Positions 8,999 to 20,418 of a DNA stretch of 64,000 nucleotides are shown piece by piece. How positions within the stretch are numbered: position 1 is the stretch's first letter; every line of letters begins with the position of its first letter. Location of the stretch: contig NZ_NPJZ01000001.1 in assembly GCF_002245895.1 (NCBI RefSeq), positions 1,289,001-1,353,000 of the forward strand, written 5' to 3'. The notes below the pieces were generated by a model. That model did not search any database. It had not been told where the DNA came from and saw only the letters and a program-made list of their open reading frames with translations. The DNA is from Rhodococcus sp. OK302. Lineage in GTDB: Bacteria; Actinomycetota; Actinomycetes; Mycobacteriales; Mycobacteriaceae. The position numbers and the translations under genes were made by a program.

Positions 8999-9217
8999 GA
9001 CGGCACAGCCGCGGTACGAACATCACCTGCGCGTCATTCGGTGCGAGATTCTTGGTGACGCTCGCCAACGGAAGCCGGCAGAGGCTGGGCTGGTGTCGAT
9101 TCTGACCGGCGCAAACCTGCTCAGGCTGCTACTACTGCAGCAGTCGCTGCATCGCTTGGGGCATCGACTTCGTCAGGACCGTGACCAGGGGCGATGAAGA
9201 TGCTCGCGCAGCTGTGA

Positions 9218-11235
<2,018 letters not shown>

Positions 11236-11298
11236 GTCAGCAATCCAAGCACCTCAGGGCACCTGGAAGCGAGTTGGAGACCGTCCAGTTGCCCAGAG

Positions 11299-11349
11299 CA
11301 CACCGAAGGCCCGGCAGTTTCACGGTGATACTGCCGGGCCTTCGGTGTG
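11299..11349. terminator. Long perfect hairpin terminator
   Basis: Arms at 11299-11318 and 11330-11349 are perfect 20-base complements (CACACCGAAGGCCCGG... against ...CCGGGCCTTCGGTGTG) with an 11-base loop. It lies between two minus-strand genes, six bases after the stop of the RDD gene, and probably ends that transcript. Confidence 0.85.
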
Positions 11350-11354
11350 GTGAG

Positions 11355-12137
11355 TTAGTTCTTGATTACCTGAGTGCCGCCAGCAAGTTCGTCGTGCTTG
11401 CCTTGTTTGGTGGGGCTGTTGTTGATCGTGACTGCGATGACGATGTAAGCCGCCAGCGCGAGCAATCCGCCGATGATCGGAATGATCGAAAGCAGAGTGA
11501 ACGCGTTACGAATCGCCGATTGCTGCGGGGTCGGACGTGGTGCGCCGCCGGGGCCTTGCACTGACAAGCCAAGGATCTTCTTGCCCAGCGTCCAGCCCTG
11601 GGTGATTTCCATTCCGACGAAGTAGGCGAAGGTCAGGATTCCCGAGAACAGTCCGGAGATCAGAACCAAGGAATCGGCGCTGCTAACCAGGACTGCCAGG
11701 ATCAGAGCGATGATGCCGACGATGATGCCGTCGATGACGCGGGCACCGAGTCGTATCCATAGATCACCCGGCAAAGCGCCGGAAGGGAGCCTGGCCGCAC
11801 CGTAGCTGCCTTGGTTGTTGAACTGTGGGGGCGGCGGAAAGTTACCGCCCTGTGGCGGTGGCGGGTATCCACCGGGCGGGGGGTAGTTGCCCGGAGGGGG
11901 CGGGTAATTGCCTTGCTGCGGCGGATAGTTTCCACCAGGCGGGGGGTAGTTCCCCGGCGGGGGCGGGTAGTTCCCGGGCGGTGGGCCCGCGGGCGGCTGA
12001 AATCCGCCACCCGGAGGGGGAGTTACCGGTGGCGGGTAGTTCCCCGGCGGTGGTGTTTGGGGCTGACTGTACGGATCTTGCGGTGACTGCTTTCCGTCAT
12101 CCGGATTCTTGTTGGGGTCGTACCCGCCGGTCGTCAT
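11355..12137 (-). CDS. RDD family membrane protein with Pro/Gly-rich N-terminus
   Basis: 260 residues. The first 110 residues are a repetitive Pro-Gly-Asn-Tyr tract (units like PPPPGNYPPPGG), which is disordered and probably cytoplasmic. The RDD domain follows with LPSGALPGDLWIRLGARVIDGIIVG, containing the Arg-x-x-Asp motif that names the family (RLGARVID), then GWTLGKKILGLSV and further helices. RDD proteins have been linked to ion or osmolyte exchange, but most are uncharacterised. The gene is divergent from the DUF4190 gene, whose N-terminus is also Pro/Gln/Tyr-rich, so both may share a membrane neighbourhood (inference). Confidence 0.88.
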   Translation of the reverse strand: MTTGGYDPNKNPDDGKQSPQDPYSQPQTPPPGNYPPPVTPPPGGGFQPPAGPPPGNYPPPPGNYPPPGGNYPPQQGNYPPPPGNYPPPGGYPPPPQGGNFPPPPQFNNQGSYGAARLPSGALPGDLWIRLGARVIDGIIVGIIALILAVLVSSADSLVLISGLFSGILTFAYFVGMEITQGWTLGKKILGLSVQGPGGAPRPTPQQSAIRNAFTLLSIIPIIGGLLALAAYIVIAVTINNSPTKQGKHDELAGGTQVIKN

Positions 12138-12265
12138 CGTTTCCCCTCATCGTTGAAAGCTCGCTCGAGTTTGACAGTTAGTACGACCCTACTGTCACGG
12201 CGCACAAATGTGGACGGCATTTGTTCGTCGGGCAACGGATGTCATCGGTGGTTTAGGCTGCGTCC

Positions 12266-12883
12266 ATGACGATTTCCGGGGGCAACGGCGAGAATTCGCC
12301 AGATGAATATCTGGCAAAACCTGGATACGGGGAGGTTCCGGGGCTTCCATCAGACGGAGCGGGACATTCGTCAGAAATAACGCAGTCATATTGGGAGATT
12401 CCGGGCTTCACATCTGCCACTGAGCAGTACCCAGGCTATCCGCCGCCGACGTATACCCCGGCTTCAGATCATCCGGTCCCGTTCGCGCAGCCAGTTCAGT
12501 ATCAACCCCCAGCCCAGTATCAACCCCCAGTCCAGTATCAACCGCCGGCCCAATTTCAGCAGCCGGTCCAGTACCAACAACCACTTCCCTATCAGCAGCC
12601 GATGCAATACGGCGCTTACGGCCAATACGGCGGAGGCTACGCGCCGCCGGTAGGGACTAATGGGCTGGCGATTGCAGCGCTGGTGACGTCGATCGCGGGA
12701 GGGTGCACCTACGGGCTCGGGTCGGTTATCGGAATCATTTTGGGTGTTTTAGCACTTGGCCAGATAAAGAGCACTGGTCAGCAGGGGCGCGGTTTGGCAA
12801 TCGCTGGTATCGCTGTCGGTGCCGCGATGATCGCAGTATTGGTGGCTTTCTTCATTATTTTTCTGGTAGTCGGTTCCGCTTAG
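12266..12883 (+). CDS. DUF4190 membrane protein with Pro/Gln/Tyr repeat region
   Basis: 205 residues. A low-complexity N-terminal half carries repeated QYQPPAQ/VQYQPP units. A two-helix DUF4190 domain follows (about 130-203: GTNGLAIAALVTSIAGGCTYGLGSVIGIILGVLALGQIKSTGQQGRGLAIAGIAVG). DUF4190 proteins are small membrane proteins of unknown function that are common in Actinobacteria, often with such cytoplasmic tails. It starts at ATG 12266 and is convergent, ten bases apart, with the EAL gene. No function can be assigned. Confidence 0.85.
   Translation: MTISGGNGENSPDEYLAKPGYGEVPGLPSDGAGHSSEITQSYWEIPGFTSATEQYPGYPPPTYTPASDHPVPFAQPVQYQPPAQYQPPVQYQPPAQFQQPVQYQQPLPYQQPMQYGAYGQYGGGYAPPVGTNGLAIAALVTSIAGGCTYGLGSVIGIILGVLALGQIKSTGQQGRGLAIAGIAVGAAMIAVLVAFFIIFLVVGSA
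12493..12605 (+). repeat. In-frame tandem repeat coding for QYQPP units
   Basis: Imperfect 15-18-base units coding for (V/A)QYQPP and QYQQP are repeated about seven times inside the DUF4190 gene. The copies nearest the start are almost identical at DNA level. Slippage-driven length variation between strains is likely. Confidence 0.75.
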
Positions 12884-12893
12884 CCGCCGAGTC

Positions 12894-13673
12894 TTACATA
12901 GCTGTGATGTGTGCGTCAGTCGGAAGTGGCTTCCCGAAGTAGTAGCCCTGCCCGGTGTCGTATCCAGCACGAACCACAGCAGCAGCTTGATCAGCGGTTT
13001 CGATGCCCTCGGCGATGGATTCCATCCCCAGTTTTTCGGCGATTTCGGCGATCGATTCCAGGACGATGAATGCTCGCTCGCGGGGGTGCTTCGTTTCGCT
13101 GAGCGCCCATGTCAGGGTCTGGTCGACTTTGAGAATGTCGATTGGCAGCTCCGACAGTGCAGCAAACGAGGCGAATCCGGCTCCGAAATCGTCGAGCGCA
13201 ATGCGAATTCCCTCGTCGTGGAGAGTCTGCAGAGTGGCGGCAGCATCTTGGCTGACGACGCCGAGTTCAGTGACTTCCACGATGAATTTGTCGTGAGGTG
13301 TATCGGATCTACGCAGGGTATCGAGTATTTCGCGTGCCGCATTCTTTGTGGATAGTTGTCGAGGTGAAAAATTTACGGCGATATTCAAGTGGTCGTCCCA
13401 GCCTGCGATTTGTGCGCAGATAAGGTCGAGTGCTTGTAATCCGATCGGGATAATCAAGCCGGACATTTCAGCAGATCTCATGAAGTCTTGTGGTTCGATC
13501 AATCCTCGGAGTGGATGCCTCCACCGGAGGAGCGCTTCGTAACCGGTGATAACCGAAGATTTCAGGCTTACCTGGGGTTGGTACAACACCTCGAATTGAT
13601 GGTCGTCGAGTGCCTCGCGAAGCTCGCGAACCATGCGGATTTCCTTTTCGTCCTGTTCCCGCTCCTGCCGCAC
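12894..13673 (-). CDS. Stand-alone EAL domain cyclic di-GMP phosphodiesterase
   Basis: 259 residues consisting of a short charged helix and an EAL domain. The catalytic set looks complete: EALLRW (46-51), the Asn in AVNFS, the Glu in EVTELG, DDFGAGF, KVDQ, the Glu in AEGIET and GQGYYFGKP. It should hydrolyse cyclic di-GMP to pGpG. It has no GGDEF, PAS or membrane part, so it is a cytosolic, EAL-only enzyme. The nearest GGDEF gene is 11 kb away (783-1895). It may be the last gene of a minus-strand group with gluQRS, although 160 bp separate the two. Confidence 0.92.
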   Translation of the reverse strand: MRQEREQDEKEIRMVRELREALDDHQFEVLYQPQVSLKSSVITGYEALLRWRHPLRGLIEPQDFMRSAEMSGLIIPIGLQALDLICAQIAGWDDHLNIAVNFSPRQLSTKNAAREILDTLRRSDTPHDKFIVEVTELGVVSQDAAATLQTLHDEGIRIALDDFGAGFASFAALSELPIDILKVDQTLTWALSETKHPRERAFIVLESIAEIAEKLGMESIAEGIETADQAAAVVRAGYDTGQGYYFGKPLPTDAHITAM

Positions 13674-13833
13674 TGCAACTCAGTGCGGTTGCCCCCCAGC
13701 GGGCGCGTGGTCATTCGAGGGTTTGGCCCTCGGTTGTAACCTGCTCAGGACGACATGTCCTGTTTGCCTTCACCTATGTCGAAGGTACTTCACTAAACGA
13801 AAATTGCCAACGATTAGCTGTTATTTCCGTCAG

Positions 13834-14757
13834 TTACCGCAATTCGGGTGGGCCTGCAGAATCATCGACGGTCACGATCCACGGTTCGTGTGGAATCTTT
13901 TGAGCATCGAACCGTTCGGCTAATTGCATTGGTGTGATTAGTTCTCCGGGTTCAGCCAATCCGACGCTCGACGCAATCATTGTCAGCACCTCGTCGGAAC
14001 TGCGGCCGAGTGCGCGTTGATCGGAGAGCGTGACCGCACCGTCCCGCTTTGCCAGGCGCTTGCCGGCGGTGTTCAGTGCGAGAGGAACGTGAGCGTAAAC
14101 CGGCGGCGTGATTCCGAGGAGCGTCGCCAAGTGCGCCTGGCGTGGGGCAGAACTCAACAGGTCGTCTCCGCGTACAACTTGGTCGATGTTCTGGGCGCCG
14201 TCGTCGACGACGACGGCAAGGTTGTATGCGGGCACGCCGTCGCCGCGAAGCAGGACGACGTCGTCAACTGCGCCGGTGACGTTGCCCCGCAGTGTGTCTG
14301 TAACCGTGAACGAATCGGTGTCGGACCGTAGCCGAAGAGCTGGGTTTCGGCCGGTCGCGAGTTTTTCGGCTTGCTCGGAGGCCGAGAGATTCCGGCACGT
14401 TCCCGGATACGCCCCGTCGGGAGAGTGAGGCGCAGACGGTGCTTGCAGGATTTCCTTGCGAGTGCAGAAGCAGGGGTACGTGAGCCCCCGACCGTTCAGT
14501 GTCTCGATGGCTTCCGCATACAGCGGCAGCCGATCCGATTGTTTGACGACCTCGCCGTCCCAGCCCAGGCCGAGCGCACGGAGGTCGTCGAGTTGACGGT
14601 CCATGGCACCGGGCCGGACTCGATCCAGATCTTCGACACGAATGAGGAACTCGCGGCCGGTGGTGCGGGCAAACAGCCAGGCCAGGAGGGCGGTGCGCAG
14701 GTTCCCCAGATGCAGATCACCGGAAGGGCTCGGTGCAAAACGTCCTGCTCCCACCAC
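13834..14757 (-). CDS. gluQRS: Glutamyl-Q tRNA(Asp) synthetase
   Basis: 307 residues from GTG 14757. The frame stays open to 14937, but those 60 codons lie inside the TetR gene. The enzyme is a truncated glutamyl-tRNA synthetase without an anticodon-binding domain. It loads glutamate on the cyclopentene of queuosine at position 34 of tRNA-Asp. FAPSPSGDLHLGN is the HIGH-type motif, KRLAKRDG the KMSKS-type motif, and CFC...Y...C is the zinc site. The GTG lies one base after the TetR stop, so translation is coupled. Together with tgt and the YhhQ-type transporter it makes a queuosine locus. Confidence 0.94.
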   Translation of the reverse strand: MVGAGRFAPSPSGDLHLGNLRTALLAWLFARTTGREFLIRVEDLDRVRPGAMDRQLDDLRALGLGWDGEVVKQSDRLPLYAEAIETLNGRGLTYPCFCTRKEILQAPSAPHSPDGAYPGTCRNLSASEQAEKLATGRNPALRLRSDTDSFTVTDTLRGNVTGAVDDVVLLRGDGVPAYNLAVVVDDGAQNIDQVVRGDDLLSSAPRQAHLATLLGITPPVYAHVPLALNTAGKRLAKRDGAVTLSDQRALGRSSDEVLTMIASSVGLAEPGELITPMQLAERFDAQKIPHEPWIVTVDDSAGPPELR

Positions 14758-14758
14758 G

Positions 14759-15358
14759 TCAGCCCGCCAATCCGGTCGACACCTCGGCGTCGTGAAGGGT
14801 GAGGCGGATCTGACTTTCGAGGGCGTACTCGAGATAGTGCGCGGGATACAGGTCGGGATTGCCGATCGCGTCGAGTGCCAATCCGTTGACCGTCGCAAGG
14901 AGAAGTGCCGCGCGCGTTTCGGCTTCGGGCAGGGCAACCTGGATCAGAACGGCAGAAATGCCGGTGCGAACGGTGAACAGTGCGGTTCGCCGAATTTCTG
15001 CCAACGGTGCACTGGTCGCTGCCCGCACGGCAAATGCGGCCAGGACGTGAGCTTCGCGGGTGCGCTGCTCGTCGAGGGGGAGTAGCTGTGACAAAGCGTG
15101 GAACAGTGCGACGTGCGGGGAGGCGCCCGGCGCAGATTCAGTGAGACGATTCAGCATTCGCTCGGTCAAGGTGCGTAGCGCGAATGTCAACATCTGTTCT
15201 TTGGTCGAGAAGTGATGTTGGACAGCCCCGATCGACACCTCTGCGCGCTTCGCGACCTCTCGGACGCTGGCATTTTCGAGCCCTGATTCGGCGGCAACGT
15301 CAAAAAGCGCCGCGGCCAGCAAATCCGGGTTCGTAGCTGATTTTCGACCTTCGCGCAT
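14759..15358 (-). CDS. TetR family regulator
   Basis: 199 residues. The helix-turn-helix lies at about 10-55 (LLAAALFDVAAESGLENASVREVAKRAEVSIGAVQHHFSTKEQMLTFAL), followed by a helical ligand domain resembling the C-terminal type of BetI-like regulators. It sits between the DinB-like gene and gluQRS on the minus strand, with a one-base gap to gluQRS. It therefore regulates from inside a possible three-gene transcript. The ligand is unknown; the link to queuosine may be accidental. Confidence 0.9.
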   Translation of the reverse strand: MREGRKSATNPDLLAAALFDVAAESGLENASVREVAKRAEVSIGAVQHHFSTKEQMLTFALRTLTERMLNRLTESAPGASPHVALFHALSQLLPLDEQRTREAHVLAAFAVRAATSAPLAEIRRTALFTVRTGISAVLIQVALPEAETRAALLLATVNGLALDAIGNPDLYPAHYLEYALESQIRLTLHDAEVSTGLAG

Positions 15359-15408
15359 GCCTGGAGATTACAGGCGTATTGAAACAACCTGCACGTCAGG
15401 GGTGTTTT

Positions 15409-15969
15409 TCAGGCGGCACGGCCGAGATAGGCCATAAGTCGGGTTGCTTTGTCCGCGTCGTCGGAAACCGGCATCTCGGGGCCGCAGACGCCGTCCATTC
15501 GGATCGAATCGCCGAGGCTTGTAGCGATCTGCGACGCCCATTCCACATCGTCGTCCGGAATCGACGTGTCGGTACCGGTTGCGACGGCGAGATCCCATCC
15601 GTGAACGACCAGATCGAAGCACAGGAAACCTTCGACGGTAGCTCCGAGATTGGTTCGGCCGAAGTGGCCGTCGTACTCGAGGTTCGCCTTGGCCGGGTCG
15701 TCCAGTATGGCCTGCATCGAATCGCGCACCGCAGCCCACGCAGCGGCCGGGTTTTCGTCGACGGACGGACCTGACGCCAGTTCGAGGCCGACGACCTTGA
15801 CCATGTCTCGTTCACTGTCGATCACATGTCGCAGTAGATCCCGCGCAGTCCAGCCGTCGCACGGAGAGTCGTTGTCCCAGTTCTGCTCGGGCACTGCGTC
15901 AATTCGCTGGGTGAAATTGGCGGCCAGATTTCGGTAGCGCTGGGCGGGGGAGATATCGGTGGAAGTCAT
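15409..15969 (-). CDS. TIGR03086 family metal-binding protein (DinB/mycothiol-dependent fold)
   Basis: 186 residues. SPCDGWTARDLLRHVIDSERDM near the N-terminus and CFDLVVHGWDLAVATG near residue 130 are the hallmarks of the DinB-like maleylpyruvate isomerase N-terminal fold, with metal-binding His residues in RHV and VHGWD. Members include mycothiol-dependent enzymes, but TIGR03086 itself has no assigned reaction. It is upstream of the TetR gene on the same strand, 50 bp away, and may be the gene that the regulator senses or controls. Confidence 0.85.
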   Translation of the reverse strand: MTSTDISPAQRYRNLAANFTQRIDAVPEQNWDNDSPCDGWTARDLLRHVIDSERDMVKVVGLELASGPSVDENPAAAWAAVRDSMQAILDDPAKANLEYDGHFGRTNLGATVEGFLCFDLVVHGWDLAVATGTDTSIPDDDVEWASQIATSLGDSIRMDGVCGPEMPVSDDADKATRLMAYLGRAA

Positions 15970-16197
15970 GGAGCTGATTCTTCAGGATCTGGGGCGAATC
16001 GGGATTGTTTTCTTCGAGGCATTTTCCGGGCTGCTAGTTTGTCGGCAGTGCTTATCAAAACTTGTCTGTGACCCAGACCTTCCGTAGTGATCGTGCGCCG
16101 CGCCTACGTGCGGTGGTGATTCCGTGTGCCCCGAGAGGGAATCCGATATCGGGTTCCCGCCTCCCGTCCTGCACACACATCGCTACTGGGAGCTCAC

Positions 16198-17061
16198 TTG
16201 ATCATCTCGTCTACACCCACGTCCATGCCGTCATCGCTGCGTCGCGAGGATCTGCGCGCCGACTGCGGAAGTTGTTTCGCTTTGTGCTGCACTGCCTTCG
16301 GATTTTCACGATCGGCAGATTTTGCCGAAGACAAGCCGGTCGGCTCGCCCTGTCGGCATCTGGCATCGACGTTCTCCTGCACTGTCCATGAAGGACTCCG
16401 TCCCCGGGGTTTTCGCGGGTGTACGGTCTTCGATTGCTTCGGCGCGGGGCAGGTCGTATCGCAGCGATTGTTCTCGGGTGTCAGCTGGCGCGAACGGCCG
16501 GATACCCAGCCGGACATGTTCGCGGCATTCAAGATCGTGAAGCAATTGCACGAGATGCTGTGGTACCTGTCCGAGGCGGAGGAACGCGCCTACGGCCCGG
16601 ATGCTGCGCACGAAGTTCGTGAACTCGAATCAGCAATTGCCGCACTGACTCACGGGAGTCTCGCCGAACTGTTCTCGGCAGACATCGGTGCACTGCACAG
16701 CGCGGTCAGAATGGTTCTGATGGAGGTCAGTGAGGAAGTTCGGGCTTCCTACTTCGCTGAAGCCGGCCATCTGGACCCGAACCTGGCACCGGCGGCAGAT
16801 CTTGCCGGAGCCGATCTGCGGGCACGCAGATTGTGTGGGGCAGACCTGCGCGGGGCCTGCCTGATCGCTGCGGATCTGCGGGAAAGCGACCTCACTGCGG
16901 TAGACCTGCTCGGCGCGGATCTACGTGATGCGTGGCTGGAGGGCACCGATCTCTCAGCCGCGTTGTACGTCACCCAGCCTCAGATCAACGCAGCTCGGGG
17001 TAATGGCAAAACGCGTTTGCCGGCAAGCCTTTCCGCTCCCGCGCATTGGTTCGGTCACTAG
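16198..17061 (+). CDS. Pentapeptide repeat protein with Cys-rich N-terminal domain
   Basis: About 287 residues from TTG 16198, which has GGGAG five bases upstream. ATG 16225 is the alternative and the frame is open from 16126. The N-terminal domain (LRADCGSCFALCC ... CRHLASTFSCTVHEGLRPRGFRGCTVFDCFGAGQ) has eight or more cysteines in a pattern shared by an actinobacterial family of unknown function. A helical middle follows. About nine pentapeptide units (ADLAGADLRARRLCGADLRGACL...) then form a right-handed beta-helix. Quinolone-resistance MfpA/Qnr proteins have far longer helices, so DNA-gyrase mimicry is not supported. It is flanked downstream by a strong hairpin. Confidence 0.85.
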   Translation: MIISSTPTSMPSSLRREDLRADCGSCFALCCTAFGFSRSADFAEDKPVGSPCRHLASTFSCTVHEGLRPRGFRGCTVFDCFGAGQVVSQRLFSGVSWRERPDTQPDMFAAFKIVKQLHEMLWYLSEAEERAYGPDAAHEVRELESAIAALTHGSLAELFSADIGALHSAVRMVLMEVSEEVRASYFAEAGHLDPNLAPAADLAGADLRARRLCGADLRGACLIAADLRESDLTAVDLLGADLRDAWLEGTDLSAALYVTQPQINAARGNGKTRLPASLSAPAHWFGH

Positions 17062-17066
17062 CGAAG

Positions 17067-17112
17067 CGCGTCCCCGTCCTGGGCGAGAGATATCGCCCAG
17101 GACGGGGACGCG
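17067..17112. terminator. Bidirectional hairpin terminator
   Basis: Arms 17067-17086 and 17093-17112 are complementary over 20 bases (core GTCCCCGTCCTGGGCGA) around a six-base loop. It lies between the convergent pentapeptide-repeat and response-regulator genes. Confidence 0.85.
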
Positions 17113-17134
17113 ACGGTTCGCTACCGTGCGGTGT

Positions 17135-17809
17135 TCAGTCGACCGGGCCGAAACGGTAGCCGAACCCGCGCACAGTTTTGATGTAATTCGGTCGGGCAGA
17201 GTCGGATTCGATCTTCGCTCGCAGGCTCTGAATATTGGCGTCGACGGCTCGGGTCTTGGCGGAGGTCGATTCGCCCCAGACATTCGCGAGAAGCTGATCC
17301 CGGGAGTAGACGTGGCCCGGGCGTCCCGACATTTCGAGAAGCACGCGCAATTCTGTTCGGGTCAAATCTAATTGGCGACCGCCGACAGACGCGGTCATGG
17401 CGCGTCGGTCGATCTGTAATTCGCCGTGGCGTTCGCGTTTGTCCGTGCGCGGCGCCGGCGTCGTCCGCAGCAGTGAGGTGACACGAAAATCGAGATCCCG
17501 GGCGCTGACCGGGCTCACCGCAAAATCAGACGCCACCCGAGTGGGCGCGTCCTCGATGTCCTCTGATGATTCGACGACCATGATGATCGGAATTTCACTG
17601 CGAAGCCGAATTTGGCGCGCAACTTCGAAGCCGTCGATATCGGGGAGTGACAGGTCGAGTACAGCGACATCGAAGCTATCGGTGCCAAGGGCGTCGAGAC
17701 TGTGACGACCTGATCCGAACAAATGGACCGTATGGCCGAAGAACGCGAGTTCGACGCCGAAAGTGTGGGTTGTGTCCGGCTGAGCTGTAGCCGCGAGAAT
17801 CATGCTCAT
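17135..17809 (-). CDS. OmpR-type winged-helix response regulator with degenerate receiver
   Basis: 224 residues from ATG 17809, with GGGGAC eight bases upstream; the frame opens at 17845. The receiver (1-112) keeps the phospho-acceptor region VAVLDLSLPDIDGFE (Asp52). It lacks the acidic pair near residue 8-12 (ILAATAQPD), the conserved Thr (IIMVVESSE) and the invariant Lys (FAVSPVS in place of a TKP-type motif). The output domain (about 125-222) is a normal winged helix ending KTVRGFGYRF. No histidine kinase is nearby. Atypical receivers of this kind act without phosphorylation, for example by ligand binding or as constitutive dimers. Confidence 0.88.
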   Translation of the reverse strand: MSMILAATAQPDTTHTFGVELAFFGHTVHLFGSGRHSLDALGTDSFDVAVLDLSLPDIDGFEVARQIRLRSEIPIIMVVESSEDIEDAPTRVASDFAVSPVSARDLDFRVTSLLRTTPAPRTDKRERHGELQIDRRAMTASVGGRQLDLTRTELRVLLEMSGRPGHVYSRDQLLANVWGESTSAKTRAVDANIQSLRAKIESDSARPNYIKTVRGFGYRFGPVD

Positions 17810-17934
17810 CGTGTGCTGTCCCCCCGTCGGTGCTGCGGGCAGCAACCTGAAAAATCCCCGATGTGAGTGTTCCAGACCACCGACGCTCTGGTCACTTCGG
17901 GTGCATTGTGCGTAGTGGCCGTTAAACTTGCTGG

Positions 17935-18240
17935 ATGGGCACTGTCTTTGCGCTGACCCTTCCAGGGCTGTTGGTACTGCTGATCCTGTTCGCTTTTGCG
18001 GAAACCTTGTGGAATCGGCTCACTGGTGGCAGGGCGTTGCCGTGGACGCGGGGGCGTACCTCACGGCCGGTGTCGGCGGCGGGATTCGAGGAAGTGGCGG
18101 CACTGTTCCAGGGTTCAAAGCATCACGAATTCGAGCAACGGCAGAGCGCGTTGATGCATCGCGAGGACGACGCCGAAGGCGAACCCGCGTGGGTTGCTGT
18201 CGATACCGAAACGAACACCGTGGTCTTGCGAACCCGCTGA
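17935..18240 (+). CDS. Small single-pass membrane protein (DUF6191-like)
   Basis: 101 residues. One hydrophobic helix (residues 4-24, VFALTLPGLLVLLILFAFAETL) is followed by basic residues and a conserved segment GFEEVAALFQGSKHHEFEQRQSALMHREDD, then a short beta-rich tail. The pattern matches small actinobacterial proteins in the DUF6191 family, which have no known function. It is divergent from the response regulator and shares 125 bp with it, so the two may be linked. The assignment to the family is from memory of its pattern. Confidence 0.7.
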   Translation: MGTVFALTLPGLLVLLILFAFAETLWNRLTGGRALPWTRGRTSRPVSAAGFEEVAALFQGSKHHEFEQRQSALMHREDDAEGEPAWVAVDTETNTVVLRTR

Positions 18241-18273
18241 TATCGGCGTGAAAAGCTTGTCGCACAATGGTTT

Positions 18274-18582
18274 TTGTCGGCGAGCTTCAATCAGTTGGCC
18301 GCGACTTCGGGGATCGTAGTCTCCGAATCCCTGATCGCGGCGCAGGTTGTCGAAGAAATGCTTCGTCCAACGTGGCCGCACTGGGTCGTTCCTGACATCG
18401 ATGACACGGCCATCGAGTACCCGCCGTACACGTCGGCGGTCGACTTCTACGCAATTGATCGAGAGCTCGGAAATCGTGTGGGGATCCGGTTGGTCGAGAT
18501 TCTCGCAGCCAGAGGCATTCATGCTCGCGCCGAGGATGACGTCGAGACAGATCTGGCGATTGCAGGCGATTGCAGAGGGTAG
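18274..18582 (+). CDS. Hypothetical protein
   Basis: A 102-residue open frame from TTG 18274. The translation looks protein-like in part (VVPDIDDTAIEYPPYTSAVDFYAIDRELGNRVGIRLVEILAARGIHAR) and could be a small alpha/beta domain, but no family is recognised. There is no clear ribosome-binding site and the start is uncertain. The frame lies 33 bp after the DUF6191-like gene on the same strand, so it could be the second gene of that unit. Confidence 0.4.
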   Translation: MSASFNQLAATSGIVVSESLIAAQVVEEMLRPTWPHWVVPDIDDTAIEYPPYTSAVDFYAIDRELGNRVGIRLVEILAARGIHARAEDDVETDLAIAGDCRG

Positions 18583-18621
18583 ACAGTTGCCTCATGGCGT
18601 GCTCCACCTGCTCCATGAAGG

Positions 18622-18669
18622 CAAAAAAGAACCCCCTGTGAACTGCTTCTCGGCAGTTCACAGGGGGTT
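18622..18669 (-). terminator. Intrinsic terminator of the tRNA-Ser gene
   Basis: Seventeen-base perfect arms at 18630-18646 and 18653-18669 (AACCCCCTGTGAACTGC and its complement) with a six-base loop. Read on the minus strand, the stem is followed by a T-rich run (18623-18629 is AAAAAAG on the plus strand). It lies directly after the tRNA. Confidence 0.92.
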
Positions 18670-18673
18670 TCCC

Positions 18674-18761
18674 TGGCGGAGGATAGGGGATTTGAACCCC
18701 TGAGGGCGTTAACCCAACCCGCGTTCCAGGCGAGCGCCATAGGCCACTAGGCGAATCCTCC
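18674..18761 (-). tRNA. tRNA-Ser (anticodon GGA)
   Basis: Minus-strand tRNA with acceptor stem GGAGGAT pairing with ATCCTCC. The anticodon loop CTGGAAC gives anticodon GGA, reading UCC and UCU. A long variable arm typical of serine (GCGGGTTGGGTTAACGCCC) and the T-loop GGTTCAAATCC are present. The 3' CCA is encoded (18676-18674). It sits back to back with the SRP RNA gene. Confidence 0.95.
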
Positions 18762-18821
18762 GTGGAGTAGCATACCCAACAGTTGACGATAAGCGTTAAA
18801 CGGGTACCTGACCTGCGCTGA

Positions 18822-20321
<1,500 letters not shown>

Positions 20322-20418
20322 GCTACTGAAAACGGCGTGCCCGGTCGGTATTTCCGGTCATTTCTTGTAGCGTTCGGTTCACAAGTACCCGACAGATGAT
20401 GCAAACCCGGAGGTTGTA

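Noticed and set aside
8973..9197. Open frame of 74 codons before tgt
   Set aside because: It begins inside a stem-loop and codes for no recognisable domain.
12493..12605. Regular short repeats that could suggest a CRISPR array
   Set aside because: They are in frame, contiguous and code for QYQPP units in a DUF4190 protein, with no spacers.
16198..17061. Pentapeptide-repeat protein considered as a gyrase-protecting MfpA/Qnr protein
   Set aside because: It has only about nine repeat units and a large Cys-rich N-terminal domain, unlike MfpA or Qnr.
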